Assembly (NCBI GenBank): GCA_026686845.1
Contig: JAIVEN010000015.1
Coordinates: 5,037,001-5,101,000, forward strand
DNA length: 64,000 nucleotides
Direction: 5' to 3'
From: Adenanthera pavonina
Taxonomy: Eukaryota > Streptophyta > Magnoliopsida > Fabales > Fabaceae
Shown here: piece after piece, positions 1-11,900 of the stretch
Layout of the letters: each line of letters begins with the position of its first letter
Numbering within the stretch: position 1 is the stretch's first letter
Notes under the pieces: generated by a model
What the model was told of the DNA's origin: nothing
Databases searched by the model: none
The model's input: only the letters and a program-made list of their open reading frames with translations
Made by a program: the position numbers and the translations under genes

Positions 1-1295
1 AAATATCTAAAATATTCATATTTTTTATTTAAAAAATTTTAAAAATAGCAATTATGATAGAATAGTAAATGTAATAAATATTATAAAATATAAAAGAAAT
101 TTATTTTGCTTCTTTATCAAACTTGAGAGAGTTTGTTTAAAATGAACTAGAAATTTTGATTCATGGTGATTTATAAATATAAATGTTGACCTATTATTAT
201 TATTTTAAAAGAAGAGAATTGATAAAGAAGTTACCAGCTTTTTTAGCAATACTAATACTTCATTTAGAAGTTACCTTTAATCGCATCCTTGAAAAAATTT
301 ATTCCCTTTTTATCTTTCAAATGATTATTTCTACAGCTTAAGACATGGGATCTTGAAGATTTAGAACAATCTGATTCCAATCATTTCTTCTTCTAATGTA
401 ATTTTTAGGTTTTTTAATTCTTTTGGTTTAATTTAAGATTAAATTTTACATATGGAATAATTCATAGTAAGATTATTTGACTAACAATTCCAATGCCATT
501 AATTTGTTTATCATTTCACTAAATAAATGTTACATAACAAAAGGTGCATGACAAAATATTTATTTGCACATAACTTAAATTTTAATGAATTATCTACACA
601 TGATTCAAAGTTGATGAAATAATATATATGTAGTTTAAGATGTTTGCTTATCAAAATTGAAATTCAAGGGAGTTTTATGCAATCTAACCAAATAATAAAT
701 AATAAAGACTATATATATATATATATATAAACTAGACATGTAACTTTATCTATGTTTTAAATTTTAAAAAATGAGTCATATTATTTATAATGGATAGCAA
801 CTCAATAGTATTGTAGTAATTCAATGATGTAAACAAAATGACTTCTTATATTTTATAAATTGATATTGATCCCCTACTTTAACTTTTATTCAATTGATGG
901 CAGAACAAAAAAAATACTATTCAATTCAAACTGATTAGTTCTCCTTGTACCATCATTATTGATAATACTTCCAACATCCACATTAGCTGTACTATCAATA
1001 TCAGCAAGATACGGTCTAGAAGGTTCACTTTCTGGGCTATTTACGTAATTCGCTCATGGCTTTAATTTTTGTTTGCCGCAACTTGGCCCATGATATGAAT
1101 GCCGAATTAATCATGCTTTCCACTTCTTCATATAAAAATGATACCCATCTAATTAAGTGTGGTTGGGTTGGCTAGAACACCCCATCCCCTAAACAAAGTT
1201 GAGGTTTGGAAAAAAAATATTATGATATGAGAACTATTCTAATTTAGCTTAATAATGTTTAAATCTCACCTTATAGTATCAAATATTAGATAATT
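1..1295. repeat. Duplicated noncoding block, left copy
   Basis: This AT-rich stretch matches 22731-24020 in direct orientation almost base for base, with scattered substitutions and small indels. A (TA)n tract near 713-730 is longer here than in the partner. No convincing coding sequence is visible. The similarity fades after about 1290, just before the crooked-neck-like gene, and in the other copy just before the 3' side of the RidA gene. The left end is open at the window edge, so the duplicated unit may be larger. Confidence 0.85.
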
Positions 1296-1473
1296 ATAAT
1301 GTTTAAATCTCAAGACTAGGAAGGAATCTGAAATAAAAGCACAGAGACATACATTGATGGCAAAGACTAGGATAATTCTATTAATGGTTTCGCAATGAAT
1401 ATAATTTTATAGCAAATCTGCATTATTTTTTACAAAACATCATGAAACAGATACATATAGTTCTTAGACAACT

Positions 1474-2367
1474 CTATTGCCTCCTAGCAAAATAATCAAA
1501 AGAAAATTTATATATATAACTCGCGCGCTCTGGTTCTCCACATCTTTCTTCAAACTCAGCAAAGGCAACAAGAAGCTGCTCTGCTGCCTCATCATCATCA
1601 TCCAGCTTCTCCACTGCCCTTTCATAAACATTTCTTGCTCTTGCCACCTCCCAATTCTTCATCTCAAACTTGGCATAACGTATCCAAGCACTAACCTTTG
1701 GATGGCACAGAACAAATCGCTCAAATATGCCTCTAGCTCGCTCAACTTCATTATATCTGAGCTCAAACTTAATGTACGAAAGCCATCCCTGCTGGTCAGG
1801 GTTCCGACTCATCCACCTCTCAAAAATTTGCCTTGCACCAGCCACGTTGCCAAGCATCTCCTCCATGTGAATATATTTGTACCACAATTGATCTACTCTT
1901 GGCAAAAGAGTAACCGCCCGATCCCAAACATTCCTAGCATGGTTTATGAACTTATTCTTCATCTCTACCTCAGCATATTTCAGCCACAATGTGTGGTTCT
2001 TGTAGTCTACCTCTAGCGCTCTTTCCCAAAGAGAACGAGCACGATTGAATTCTTTTTGTGACTCTTCCCATTGAGCATACTTGATCCAAACGCTTGTGTC
2101 CTGTCGAGCACGTCTGATTAAGTCCTCGAACTCTTTCCGTTTGCGTAGGTGATACTCAGCAAGCTCAGCAGCATCAGTAATCTGCTGTTTCGGACGGCGG
2201 ATTTCAGCCTCATATCGCTCTCGAGCCTCAAGAAGAATCTGCTCTGCTGTGATCTGCACTGGAGCTGGGTTTTCGTTCTTAACCCTGGTGAGTCGAGGAA
2301 GTTTCACTTCAGTGTCCTTCCTAGTGAGGTAACCAAGGCTTGAGTCAGCTACTTTGGCTGAAGACAT
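1474..2367 (-). pseudogene. Truncated crooked-neck-like (CRNKL1/Clf1 family) splicing factor
   Basis: The ORF encodes 297 residues that match the N-terminal part of plant crooked-neck proteins, spliceosomal scaffold factors of the Prp19/NineTeen complex built from HAT (half-a-TPR) repeats. The start MSSAKVADSSLGYLTRKD is where the family starts. From about residue 88 there are successive HAT repeats with the expected W..Y..(W/F)E and RAR..(W/Y)ERA patterns, for example VWIKYAQWEES and ARNVYERAVEKL. The family is usually around 700 residues, so more than half of the protein is missing. Homology runs to about residue 287 (IYKFSFDYF) and then ends at a stop; no further HAT repeats follow downstream. 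The reading frame itself is clean. I infer a 3'-truncated duplicate that is probably non-functional, though a short expressed product cannot be excluded. The upstream region carries a 240-bp direct repeat. Confidence 0.75.
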
Positions 2368-2379
2368 GGTTCAAGGATA

Positions 2380-2979
2380 TGTATAGAACCTGTTTGGCAA
2401 AGAAAATGTAAGGAAGGCCAATCTTTTCAAATATCAATAAACATACTTAGCATTTTGTAATCCCATGCACAAGATGAAAAGTTCTCTCTCAATCGAGAGA
2501 AGTTTTTTGGATCAATAACTACATGCATTAATTCAACATTATATATGAATTGAATACCATGGGAATAGATTCAAGAAACAATGACATATGGAGACAACCA
2601 CAAATCCAATAACCCATTAAACTCATGCAAATGATCAAATATGTCTTCTACATATTAGCAATGTTAAACTGAAAGTTCAGTTTCAGATATGGAGTTATTA
2701 CTTGCTACTTGCATCACAACCATATAGAAGAGCAAAAGACAATAACTATATATAGAACATGTTTGGCAAAGAACATGTTAGGAAGCCAATCTTTTCAAAT
2801 ATCCATAAATATCAATAAAGATGCAAAGTTTTCTCAATCGAGAGAAGTTTTTTGGATCAATAACTACAAGTTCTTGCCGTGCATTCAAGATAATCTGAAT
2901 TGAATACCATGGGAATAGATTCGCATGCAAAAACAATGACATATGGAGACAACCACGAATCCAATAACCCATTAAACTC
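2380..2979. repeat. Direct repeat pair upstream of the crooked-neck-like gene
   Basis: Segments 2380-2624 and 2750-2979 are direct repeats of about 240 bp. Shared landmarks include tgtttggcaaagaa, tcaatcgagagaagtttttt, ataccatgggaatagattc and aacccattaaactc. They differ by several short indels. They lie just 5' of the start codon at 2367 on the minus strand, so they would fall in its leader, first intron or promoter. Confidence 0.8.
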
Positions 2980-4672
2980 TGTGGGCACAACTAATTCTGC
3001 AAAAACAATCGGAGAAACAGCATATATAAAGACGGCGCATGAAGAAGGGGGATGCAAATATAACCACATTAATACTGAGAACAGTAAAATTTCAATCATT
3101 CAGGCTCATTATTCATACATCACGTTCAATCAAAATATATAAGAGAAGAAAAATATACAGAGCGGAAAAGAAAAAAGAAAAAGAAAAACCCACCGATCTC
3201 AAATATCGGAGTTTTGCGACGAATCCGACTGGTGTAGAACCGCCTAAGAAGTAAGGCAGGAACGTGACGGCTTTATGCTGTTCTATATGGGAGAGGATCA
3301 GCTTCAGAAATCAAAGCCACCCAATTCGCCGTTATGCTTTCCTTTGCCTTCCAGTCGCTGTAGATTATATGATTAATGGCACATGGTATCTTAGTACTAA
3401 TATATATATATATATATATATGGATATTTATCTGTTATATATTTAAGATTTAGATAAGATCAAGATGCTTAATCGTAAAGATTCAATCTATTTATTATCT
3501 CCTTCCTATCTATCTATTATATATATTTAAGAAATTATTGTTAATAATTATAATAATATTTATTTCATTTGTATTTATATCTTTTAGATATTATTGTTAG
3601 AGTTAAATGTTTATAAGTTCAAATTTCAAATTTTATATTAATGACAAAGATAATTTAAAAACCGTAAAAAATATTTAAATTGTTCCTAAAATTTTTGAAT
3701 TCCACTCAAAATAAGGTACGTCTAGGGCTGATAATATATTTGCGATTCAAAAATTTCAAAATATTTTCACTGTTATGATAATTTATAAATTCAACTTGCT
3801 ATTTAAATAGAGAATTCAAAGGTTTTAGGGAAATTTCAATATTTTTCAGTTTTTAAACATTAATTTTTAGCTAGGAAACATAAAATTTACAAATCAATCT
3901 TGTTTATTTAGCTCTAGCCATTATAATATCTAAATATTGAAAATACAAATGAAATAAGTATTTGAAAAAAATCATTAATAAATGCTTTGATAAAAATATA
4001 TTATACTAAAACTTAAAAATGAAAATACTATAAAATACAAATTTTAGTTATGCTTAGATACAATATTTCTGTTCATAATATTACTCTTATAATATCTAGT
4101 GTTTTAAATTCTGTTCATCATACACAGTCTATACTTTGGGGCTCATGCATATAAAAAGTTCAAAAATGAATGTAACTGGAAATTTTCACAAAAAGCTTAC
4201 TAATACATCATCTTTGCAGTTACAATGAATGTAACTGAAAATAATTTTCACATAAAGCTTTTTCAAAGCAGTTCTAGGTGAAACTTCTAAAATGCCTTAG
4301 AGAAGCTACAAACTTCACTAACCCTTCATTTATCTTCTAATCTCCAAAGGAAAAATCCTTAATTTGATTATCACCAGCTTCTTCTTTTTTTCTAAAAAGA
4401 AATTACTAGCTTTTACAACATATGTTCCCATCAATGATCATTTCTCTTGGCACATTGTGACCTTCAAATTTAAGACCCAGAAACAATCATAATTATATGA
4501 AACCAAGAAAATGCACAAAAAATATCAAAAGCAGTGCTCCAACTAGTAAGGTGATACTATAAGAAATTTAAAATGGGCAATCGTTTTAATCAAAAAGAAA
4601 AATGGTAATCGTTTACATATCAATATCTTAGAATAAAAACAATCATGATTAGGAAGGCATATATGAACTAAC
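2980..4672. other. Probable 5' flank of the crooked-neck-like gene, then AT-rich spacer
   Basis: Sequence 3130-3340 is less AT-rich than its surroundings and may be the leader and promoter of the minus-strand gene at 1474-2367. A (TA)n microsatellite lies at 3400-3421. A short direct repeat around atgaatgtaactg occurs near 4165 and 4224. I looked here for the missing 3' exons of the OTU gene and found none. Confidence 0.5.
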
Positions 4673-4781
4673 CTCCCCACTTCTCTGAGTCAAGGATCCA
4701 GGCACAATAATCTGCATTTGGTTTTCCAAGAAACGCTTCAGAATATTTCTCTGGATCACTTGCTACTGTTGCAGCTATAAC

Positions 4782-6281
4782 CTTTGGAAAATTAAGCATC
4801 ACAAAAGGTTTAGGTAAAATTACATATTAAAATATTTCATAAAAAAAATTACATATTGAATAACTGATGTCAGCTATGTGCTCAAAGTGAACTGAAAAAT
4901 ATTAAACAATATAAGGGTTCCACTTCATCAATCGCAGGTCCTATGTAGGTCATGGGTCCTATTTCCACATCCAAATAATTTCAATAGTTGCTTCCTTTTG
5001 ATGGTTGAAAGTTCGTTGGAGTTACCCTATATAATTTGTACACACTATGACTAGCATGGTAATATTGTTTGGCATAGACACGTCAAAATCTAAATCACAC
5101 CATGCGTGTAGTAGAATTCTAATTTGTACATTTTTTGTCCCTCGACTATTCAAAACCTATAACTCTGACTTAAACACTGCTCAAGTGCTATCAATTCTCA
5201 TAGCAGCATCCAACATTTTTATAAATGCATCAGGAACAGCACAATTTTGTTTCAAGATGGGAAAATTACAGGAACAGAAGAATTGTAATAAATATAGAAA
5301 ACCAATTCAGAAACAATGATATCAGCAAATTTTTTAACTTGTTCATAGTAGGACATAAACCTCAACTTATAACCATAATATACTCAATCGCAAATTTGTT
5401 AAATCCTAGGTCACTGTGACATAAAATGTAATCATGATATCTAATCACATATCACATGCATATGTATGCTCTTTTTCCTGCACTAGTATTTCCCTTTAAA
5501 ATCTAAGGAGAGATCCCATTCTCATACATTTAGTCAAATTTAGGCAGCATAAGATGATGCTTAAAACATCTCCATCAACAGCCATTACTTGGTGATACAA
5601 TTGCATTCAGAGTTTTCTGGACCACGTAAAGAACCTCCACTGTAACAGTAAATATTGACTAATAAATGTGGTTGTAAAATATACACACGGCCAGCATTGA
5701 CTGGTTTGGTATGGGTTGCAGCATACCATAGAATAGGGACTTCTAATGGATAATGGATTGATAAGAAAAAATGTGGAGTTCCATATTTGAAATAAGTCTC
5801 ATAAAAGATTTCATGAAAAACCAGAGGGGGGAGCTTGCCCTAATATTTAAAGTTTTATCTACCACAAGAAGGTCCAATATGCATTTATACTTGTATTGGA
5901 TCATGAAGACTCTCCAAGTACAACACAAACTCCGATACAAGTAAAATTCAATGAAATAGAGGTCAAAGGATAACAATATCCACTTATTTCATTCACCCTT
6001 GACTGAAAATTAATCATCAGTTTCTTTATTTTTCCTTCTATGTCTTGATATAAATGTCAAGATGTAAATGTTGTCCCACAAATAACAGAACAAAACTTGT
6101 GTTGATCTTGTGATTTTGGAAACTAATCCAGATTGATGTCAACCAAAGTATAGCATTGTACAATCAATAGCTAAAGAAAAGACAAGAGAGCACAGTTTAA
6201 GGGCCAGATGAGTGAGATTCAGATATTTTCATGACACTTACTATGCATATCTATGACAAATATAAAATATGAAAATCTTAC
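4782..6281 (-). other. Intron 2 of the OTU-type pseudogene
   Basis: About 1.5 kb lies between exon 2 and exon 3 of the broken OTU gene, bounded by a gtaaga donor on the 6281 side and a ccaaag acceptor on the 4782 side. It is AT-rich and holds no recognisable gene, RNA or terminal-repeat element. Confidence 0.5.
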
Positions 6282-6546
6282 CTGTCTCAACTCAGCAGCT
6301 TTATTTTTGTCATGATCCATAACATGCCTAAAATGGAATATAAACATAGAACAGATGAAGTGAATTACAAGTGGTGGCACCATTACCACCAATATTGCAT
6401 TTTTTTTTTGGTTTCGTGGTTTTTTTGTTGCGCCCCGCCGCAGGGGTGGGGGGTGGGTTGTGGGGTGAGGGGAGAAGAGACTCGTATAACAAAGCTTACC
6501 CAACTGCATTAAAGAGGCAACTATTGTCTGAGGGAATAATTCTTCT

Positions 6547-7004
6547 TGTTGGGCTACACCCTTGATGGGTATAGAGCCCAAACATATGGTACCAGGCCCA
6601 AAACAAATTAAATAAAATATATTTTATTTAATTATTTTAAGTTTGAGAGGGGGGGAACGGTTAAATAAAAAACCGTTCCCATACACAACGCACACCTCGA
6701 GAGATTCAAGTGATTGTGCGTGTGCGTGAAAAACAACAAGGAGGATCAGTTATTGAAACACTCTCTCGATTCAATTTTGGGAGTAACGCTCTGAGACTTG
6801 CTCTCTCACTTCTTTGATTTCCTCTCTGACAAAAACACTCTCTCTCTTCCTCTCAATTTTCTTTTCTGTGTGTGTCTACGGTGAAGCAGTAAACAAAGTC
6901 CGAGTGATTTTGTTTCTACCGCCTGGATCTCTTCATCTTCTTCAAGTGGAAGTATACTCCGTGTTTGTGGTATATACGTCTTCTCTTCCATTTATTTTCT
7001 TTCA
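6547..7004 (+). repeat. 5' LTR of the copia element
   Basis: This 458-bp LTR begins tgttgggctacaccc and ends ttattttctttca. It contains an AT-rich palindromic stretch (aaataaaatatattttattt) near 6610 and a long CT-rich segment. The 3' LTR is the same length with eight substitutions. Confidence 0.97.
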
Positions 7005-7005
7005 T

Positions 7006-7017
7006 TGGTATCAGAGC
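7006..7017 (+). other. Primer-binding site, initiator Met-tRNA
   Basis: The sequence tggtatcagagc lies one base after the 5' LTR and is the standard plant copia primer-binding site, complementary to the 3' end of initiator Met-tRNA. Confidence 0.95.
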
Positions 7018-8104
7018 CTGAGTTTAGATTCATGAAAAATAGTTTTCCGCTGCAAATTTTTTTCTGAGTTTCATAATTTGCATACTGTGTATATTTTTCT
7101 TATGAGTTTTTTTTGTATAATTAGTATACTGTTTATACTCATGAGATAAGTAAATAGGATTCGATAAAGGTGATCTAAAAAAATTTAAAAATTTTTTTTA
7201 CACAGTACAGTTTTAGGGTGCTGTAAGATCATCTCTTTCAAGAAAATAAATATATCATTATGTAGAGAATACAGAGATGAGATTAAGCCTACTAAAACCG
7301 CATTAAAATGAACACTGGATTAGAGAGAAAATACCAGGAAAAGTCATGGTATGCGTAGGAAAAGAAAAAATTGGGTTTAAAGAAATCACAATTTTTTGGA
7401 TAAAAGGAGACCATCATCATGTAGAGGATGTCGAGACGAGAAAAACGACACCAAGAACGCCTCAAACGGACGCCGGACGGAGGAGAAAACGGCGAAAAAC
7501 GGTGGCGGGTTCGCGGGTCCGCCACCGGGTCCGTACCGGGTCGGGTTGACCCGGCGGGAGGTCAGGGATGACCTCAGCGACGCGTCATTTTGGCGAAACT
7601 GCAAAACAACACGTCGTTTTGACTCATAAAAAAAAAAAAAAATTCTGGGCCAGCAGCAGCTGGCCCTGTAAAAAAAAAAATAAAAAAAAAATTAATTGGA
7701 CCGAGACTTTGGGCCCTTAAAAAAAAAATTAAAAAAAAAATTAATTGGACAGAGACTTTGGGCCCTTAAAAAAAAATTTAATTAATTAAAAAAAAAGTTT
7801 TTTTGGGCCGAGGCTTTGGGTCTTTCAAAAAAAAAATTAATTTTTGGGCCGAATGTTGGGCCCTTCAAAAAAAAAAAAAAGGGAATTGCTTACAGGGCGC
7901 GTGGGGGCGCGTGAAGGGATAATTTTGGCCACGGTTTGCTTCTAAAAATTCCTAAATTCGAGATCTTCAATTTGATATACTATTTGGCTAGTTTTGAGAT
8001 AGGTTTGGATCTATTTAGAGCTATTTCATTATATTTTTTTATAAAAATTTTTTTTTTTCATTTTAATAATTTCTACTATTTTATTGAAGGAAAAAAAATA
8101 TATA
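7018..8104 (+). other. Untranslated leader of the copia element
   Basis: This kilobase of leader separates the primer-binding site from the first ORF. A GC-rich portion (7430-7620) with inverted motifs such as gggtccgcc and ggtcgggttgacccgg could fold as a packaging or dimerisation signal, which is inference. It is followed by the A-rich tandem repeats at 7627-7880 and a T-rich stretch. No credible coding sequence is seen. Confidence 0.6.
7627..7880 (+). repeat. Degenerate A-rich/gggcc tandem repeats in the retrotransposon leader
   Basis: About five imperfect units alternate an A-rich run with a short GC-rich core of the type ttgggccgagactttgggcc. Clear cores are near 7697, 7745, 7806 and 7847. 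Spacing is about 40-60 bp and the A-runs vary in length. Confidence 0.75.
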
Positions 8105-8623
8105 ATGAAGCAAGAGAATTCTGAAAGCACTGAAATAGTTGGATATGGTTCTCCAAGTTATGAGTATTTGGAAGAACTTATTCCAGAAGATGAATTTTTG
8201 GATGAAGATCCTGATGAGGAGTTTCTAAAAGGAGAAGAAAATCCTGGGGAATTTCAAGAAGTATATACAGATCCAAATGGGCCAAAGGAAGATGAAATTG
8301 TTTTTGAAAAGCCTAAAATTGAAGATCAAGAAGTAGATCAACCCCTTACCCACTCTGTAGCACAAGACATAGCAAATAGAGATGCGAAAAAAATAAAACA
8401 TTTAAAAGACTTGTATCCAATTCTTGCAAAGTATTCACACTTTGTGATGAATATGGAAGATGCTGAGTTCTTCGCGAACGTCATCATTAAGTTAAGAGAA
8501 AATCTGAATACACAAAACAAGAAATATTCAGATTACACCTGGGTCGATGCTATTAAGAGAGCGATGAAAATATCGAATAGCATTCTTAAGAGAAAAATTG
8601 TTAATTTCTGTTTTTCTATTTGA
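8105..8623 (+). CDS. Acidic ORF upstream of gag in the copia element (function unknown)
   Basis: This intact 172-residue ORF lies between the leader and gag, on the same strand as the polyprotein. The first ATG is at 8105, giving MKQENSESTEIVGYG. The N-terminal half is strongly acidic with many Glu and Asp residues (for example PEDEFLDEDPDEEF). The C-terminal half is more basic and looks helical (KIKHLKDLYPILAKYSHFV). I see no zinc finger, protease or known retroelement domain. Most copia elements have a single gag-pol ORF, so an extra sense ORF is uncommon; Ogre-type Ty3 elements are known to carry one upstream of gag. It ends about 370 bp before the preferred gag start, in a different frame. 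Whether it is translated, for example from a spliced or separate RNA, cannot be told. Confidence 0.6.
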   Translation: MKQENSESTEIVGYGSPSYEYLEELIPEDEFLDEDPDEEFLKGEENPGEFQEVYTDPNGPKEDEIVFEKPKIEDQEVDQPLTHSVAQDIANRDAKKIKHLKDLYPILAKYSHFVMNMEDAEFFANVIIKLRENLNTQNKKYSDYTWVDAIKRAMKISNSILKRKIVNFCFSI

Positions 8624-8996
8624 TTTATGTATTTGTTATTTATTTATTTTTTTGTACAACGACTATGTTCTTGTATGTATTCAATATTTTTAATATATAT
8701 GCTTTATTTGAGTGGGAGCTCTTAAAATAAGTTTTTTTTTGAGTTAATTATTCTAGTACTTGTATTAAAATCTTAATAGAAAATAATAGTAACATTAGCA
8801 TCCGTGTGATGGGAGATACACTTGTGGTCTCCTGATCATGGAACTAATGAAATTATTATTATTCTACTAAGAAATAATACAAGTATATGACATTGTATAT
8901 TGTACTGTGCTACATGTATATTTAATTAATACATTCTTTAGTTTAGCTCAATAATAGAAATCCTTTATGTGGGATAGTTTCGTAACTGATTTGAAG

Positions 8997-11900
8997 ATGG
9001 CAACCAAGAGTATAATGGCTGAGCTAAACAAAGAAGATAAACTAAATGGGGACAATTGGGACATCTGGCACCGAAAGGTTTCCTATATATTGGAAGAACA
9101 AGATGCTGTAGAGCCACTGACTATAGTCATGGCACAACCAGAAGCCGGCAATACAGCTCAACATAGGAGAGACCAAGAGGTCTACATGGCCTGGAAAAGG
9201 AAGAACAGCATAGCACGTATAACTATGTTGGGCACTATGGCCAATGACCTAATGTGTGAGTATGAAAAATATTCAACTGCACAAGCCATGTGGACGGCAT
9301 TAAAGGATAAGTTTGGAGGTACCTCTACCACCAAACTCAGAAGGCTGACAATTAAGTTTGATACTTATAAGTTAAGGCCGAATACTCCTATGAAACAACA
9401 TCTACGAGAGATGGCCAGCATGATTAGAGAACTGAAGGAAGCTGGGCATGAATTGTCTGATGAACAGCAGATCCAAGTTGTTATAAGGTCACTCCCTTCA
9501 AGTTGGGAACACATGAAAGTCAACTTGACCCATAATGAGAATATAAACACTTTTAGTGATGTGGCGAAACACCTGGAGCTTGAAGATGAACGTCTAGAGG
9601 CTTACAGAGCATCTGGACAAGCCTATCTGACTGAAGAAGCAGGAACTTCAAACCCTAAGCCCAATTTCAAAAAGGGCAAGATATATCAAAGAAAAGGTAA
9701 GAAGAATGGCCCGAAATTTAAAAAGGGGAATAAACCTTTCAAGAAAAGAGGGAAGAAAGACGGAAAGAAGAAGAAGACTGACCTGAGTAAGGTTAAATGT
9801 TATTCCTGCCTGAAAATGGGTCATTTTGCAAGGGATTGCCCTGAGCAAAATGAGCATGAAAAGGTACTAGTGAATTATGTTAATTCACATATATCTTATG
9901 TTTCAAGTACTGTCTTTTTAACAGAAACTATTTCTTCTTCTTGGATAATTGACTCAGGCTCCACAGACCACGTGAGCAGGGATCGAGGATCCTTTACAGA
10001 GTACCGTCGGTTGCCGAATCAAAGCAAGTGGCTTTATATTGGTAATAATGCGAGAATTGAGGTGAAAGGCATAGGAACCTGCAAATTAACTTTGCGAGGT
10101 GGAAAAACCTTAATCCTCTATGATGTACTTCATGCACCTGACATCCGACGGAACTTAGTTTCTATTTCCTGCTTATTAATTTATGGGTTTAATGTAAATT
10201 TTCATGATAAGGTAGCAGACATTTCATTAAGGACAACCTTTTATGGTTCAGCTTTTCTTTCAAAGAAGTTCTTTGTTATGGACATTGTTGATGTATTTTA
10301 TATGCATAATTGCTTTGCAACTTCTTCCAATTTAAATGTTGATATGAATGCTTGGCATGCTAGGCTAGGACACATTAATCAAAATAGAATGATTAAACTA
10401 GCTAAAGAAGGACTGCTAGGTGAAATTGATAAAATGGAAATGTCCTTGTGTGAGCATTGTCTGGTTGGTAAAATAACTAGAAAACCATTTGGAACTGGAA
10501 TTAGGGCAGAAACTCCATTGCAATTAATCCATTCAGATGTTTGTGGTCCTATGAGTGTGAGGACAAAACATGGAGCTGTTTATTTCATCACTTTCATTGA
10601 TGATTACTCGCGATTTGGTTATGTCTATTTGATGTCACATAAATCTGAAGCACTAGAATGTTTTAGACGATACATGAATTTAGTTGAAAATCAAATGGAC
10701 AAGAAAATCAAAGCATTAAGAACCGATCGCGGACGTGAATATTTATCGGAACAATTCAAAAAGCTCTGTGAAGAAAAGGGAATAGTGAGGCAACTTACAA
10801 TTCCTGGCACCCCACAACAAAATGGTGTAGCCGAAAGAAGAAATAGAACATTACTAGACATAGTTAGGTCCATGATGGCACAAGCCAATCTACCCATTTC
10901 GTATTGGGGAGATGCAATTTTAACAGCAACCTTCATACTTAACCGTGTGCCTTCAAAATCGGTCACATCAACACCCTATGAGCTATGGACAAATCGGAAG
11001 CCGGATTTAAATATTTTAAAACCCTGGGGGTCGGCAGCTTATGTCCATGATACTTCCCACAAATATGGAAAAATAGGTCCAAGAGGGAAGAAATGTATCT
11101 TTATTGGATACTCTAAACAATCTAAGGGTTACGTTTTCATTGGAGAAAATCAGGATGGGAGTGTCACTGAAATAGAATCTAGAGATGCAACATTTCTAGA
11201 AAATGAATTTCCTAGCAGAGGTGAGGTAGATCGTACTATATTTCTTTATGAGATACATGAAGAAACTGAGGAACAAATTAATATACCTCAACATCTTAAT
11301 TCGAGTGGGAGCTCACAAGGACAAGTACAAGATTCTGTTCAAGAACAGAATAACTTACAAGAGATCCCACTGCGAAGAAGTAACAGAGAAAGTGTACCAA
11401 AGAGACGTTTCCCAATAGAAGGGACTGCACTTATAGTTACTCCACAAGATTATGATGAGCCTAGTTCAATACATGAGGCTTTATCATGTCCTGCTAGTAA
11501 TGAATGGAAGAAAGTAATGGAAGAGGAAATGAATTCAATGAGGATAAACCAAGTCTGGGATTTGGTTAATCTTCCATCTGGACGTAAAGCAATTGGGAAT
11601 AAATGGATTCTCAAAATTAAGAGAAATGCAGATGGATCGATTGAACGATACAAGGCTCGATTAGTAGCAAAAGGGTATACTCAACAGGAAGGTATAGATT
11701 ATGAAGATACCTTTTCACCTGTTGTGCGTTTTAACTCCATAAGACTAATTCTGGCAATAGTAGCAAGTTTAAATTTAGAATTACATCAGATGGATGTAAA
11801 AATCGCATTTTTAAATGGTGAACTGGATGAAGAAATCTATATGCAACAGCCATTAGGTTTCATTGAGAAAGGGAAAGAGAATAAAGTCTGCAAGTTAAAA

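Noticed and set aside
6806..6991. 61-codon minus-strand frame, repeated at 14423-14608
   Set aside because: It lies inside both LTRs and is an antisense by-product of the CT-rich sequence.
8084..8104. Earlier start for the retrotransposon upstream ORF
   Set aside because: The first codon there is TTG; the first ATG is at 8105.
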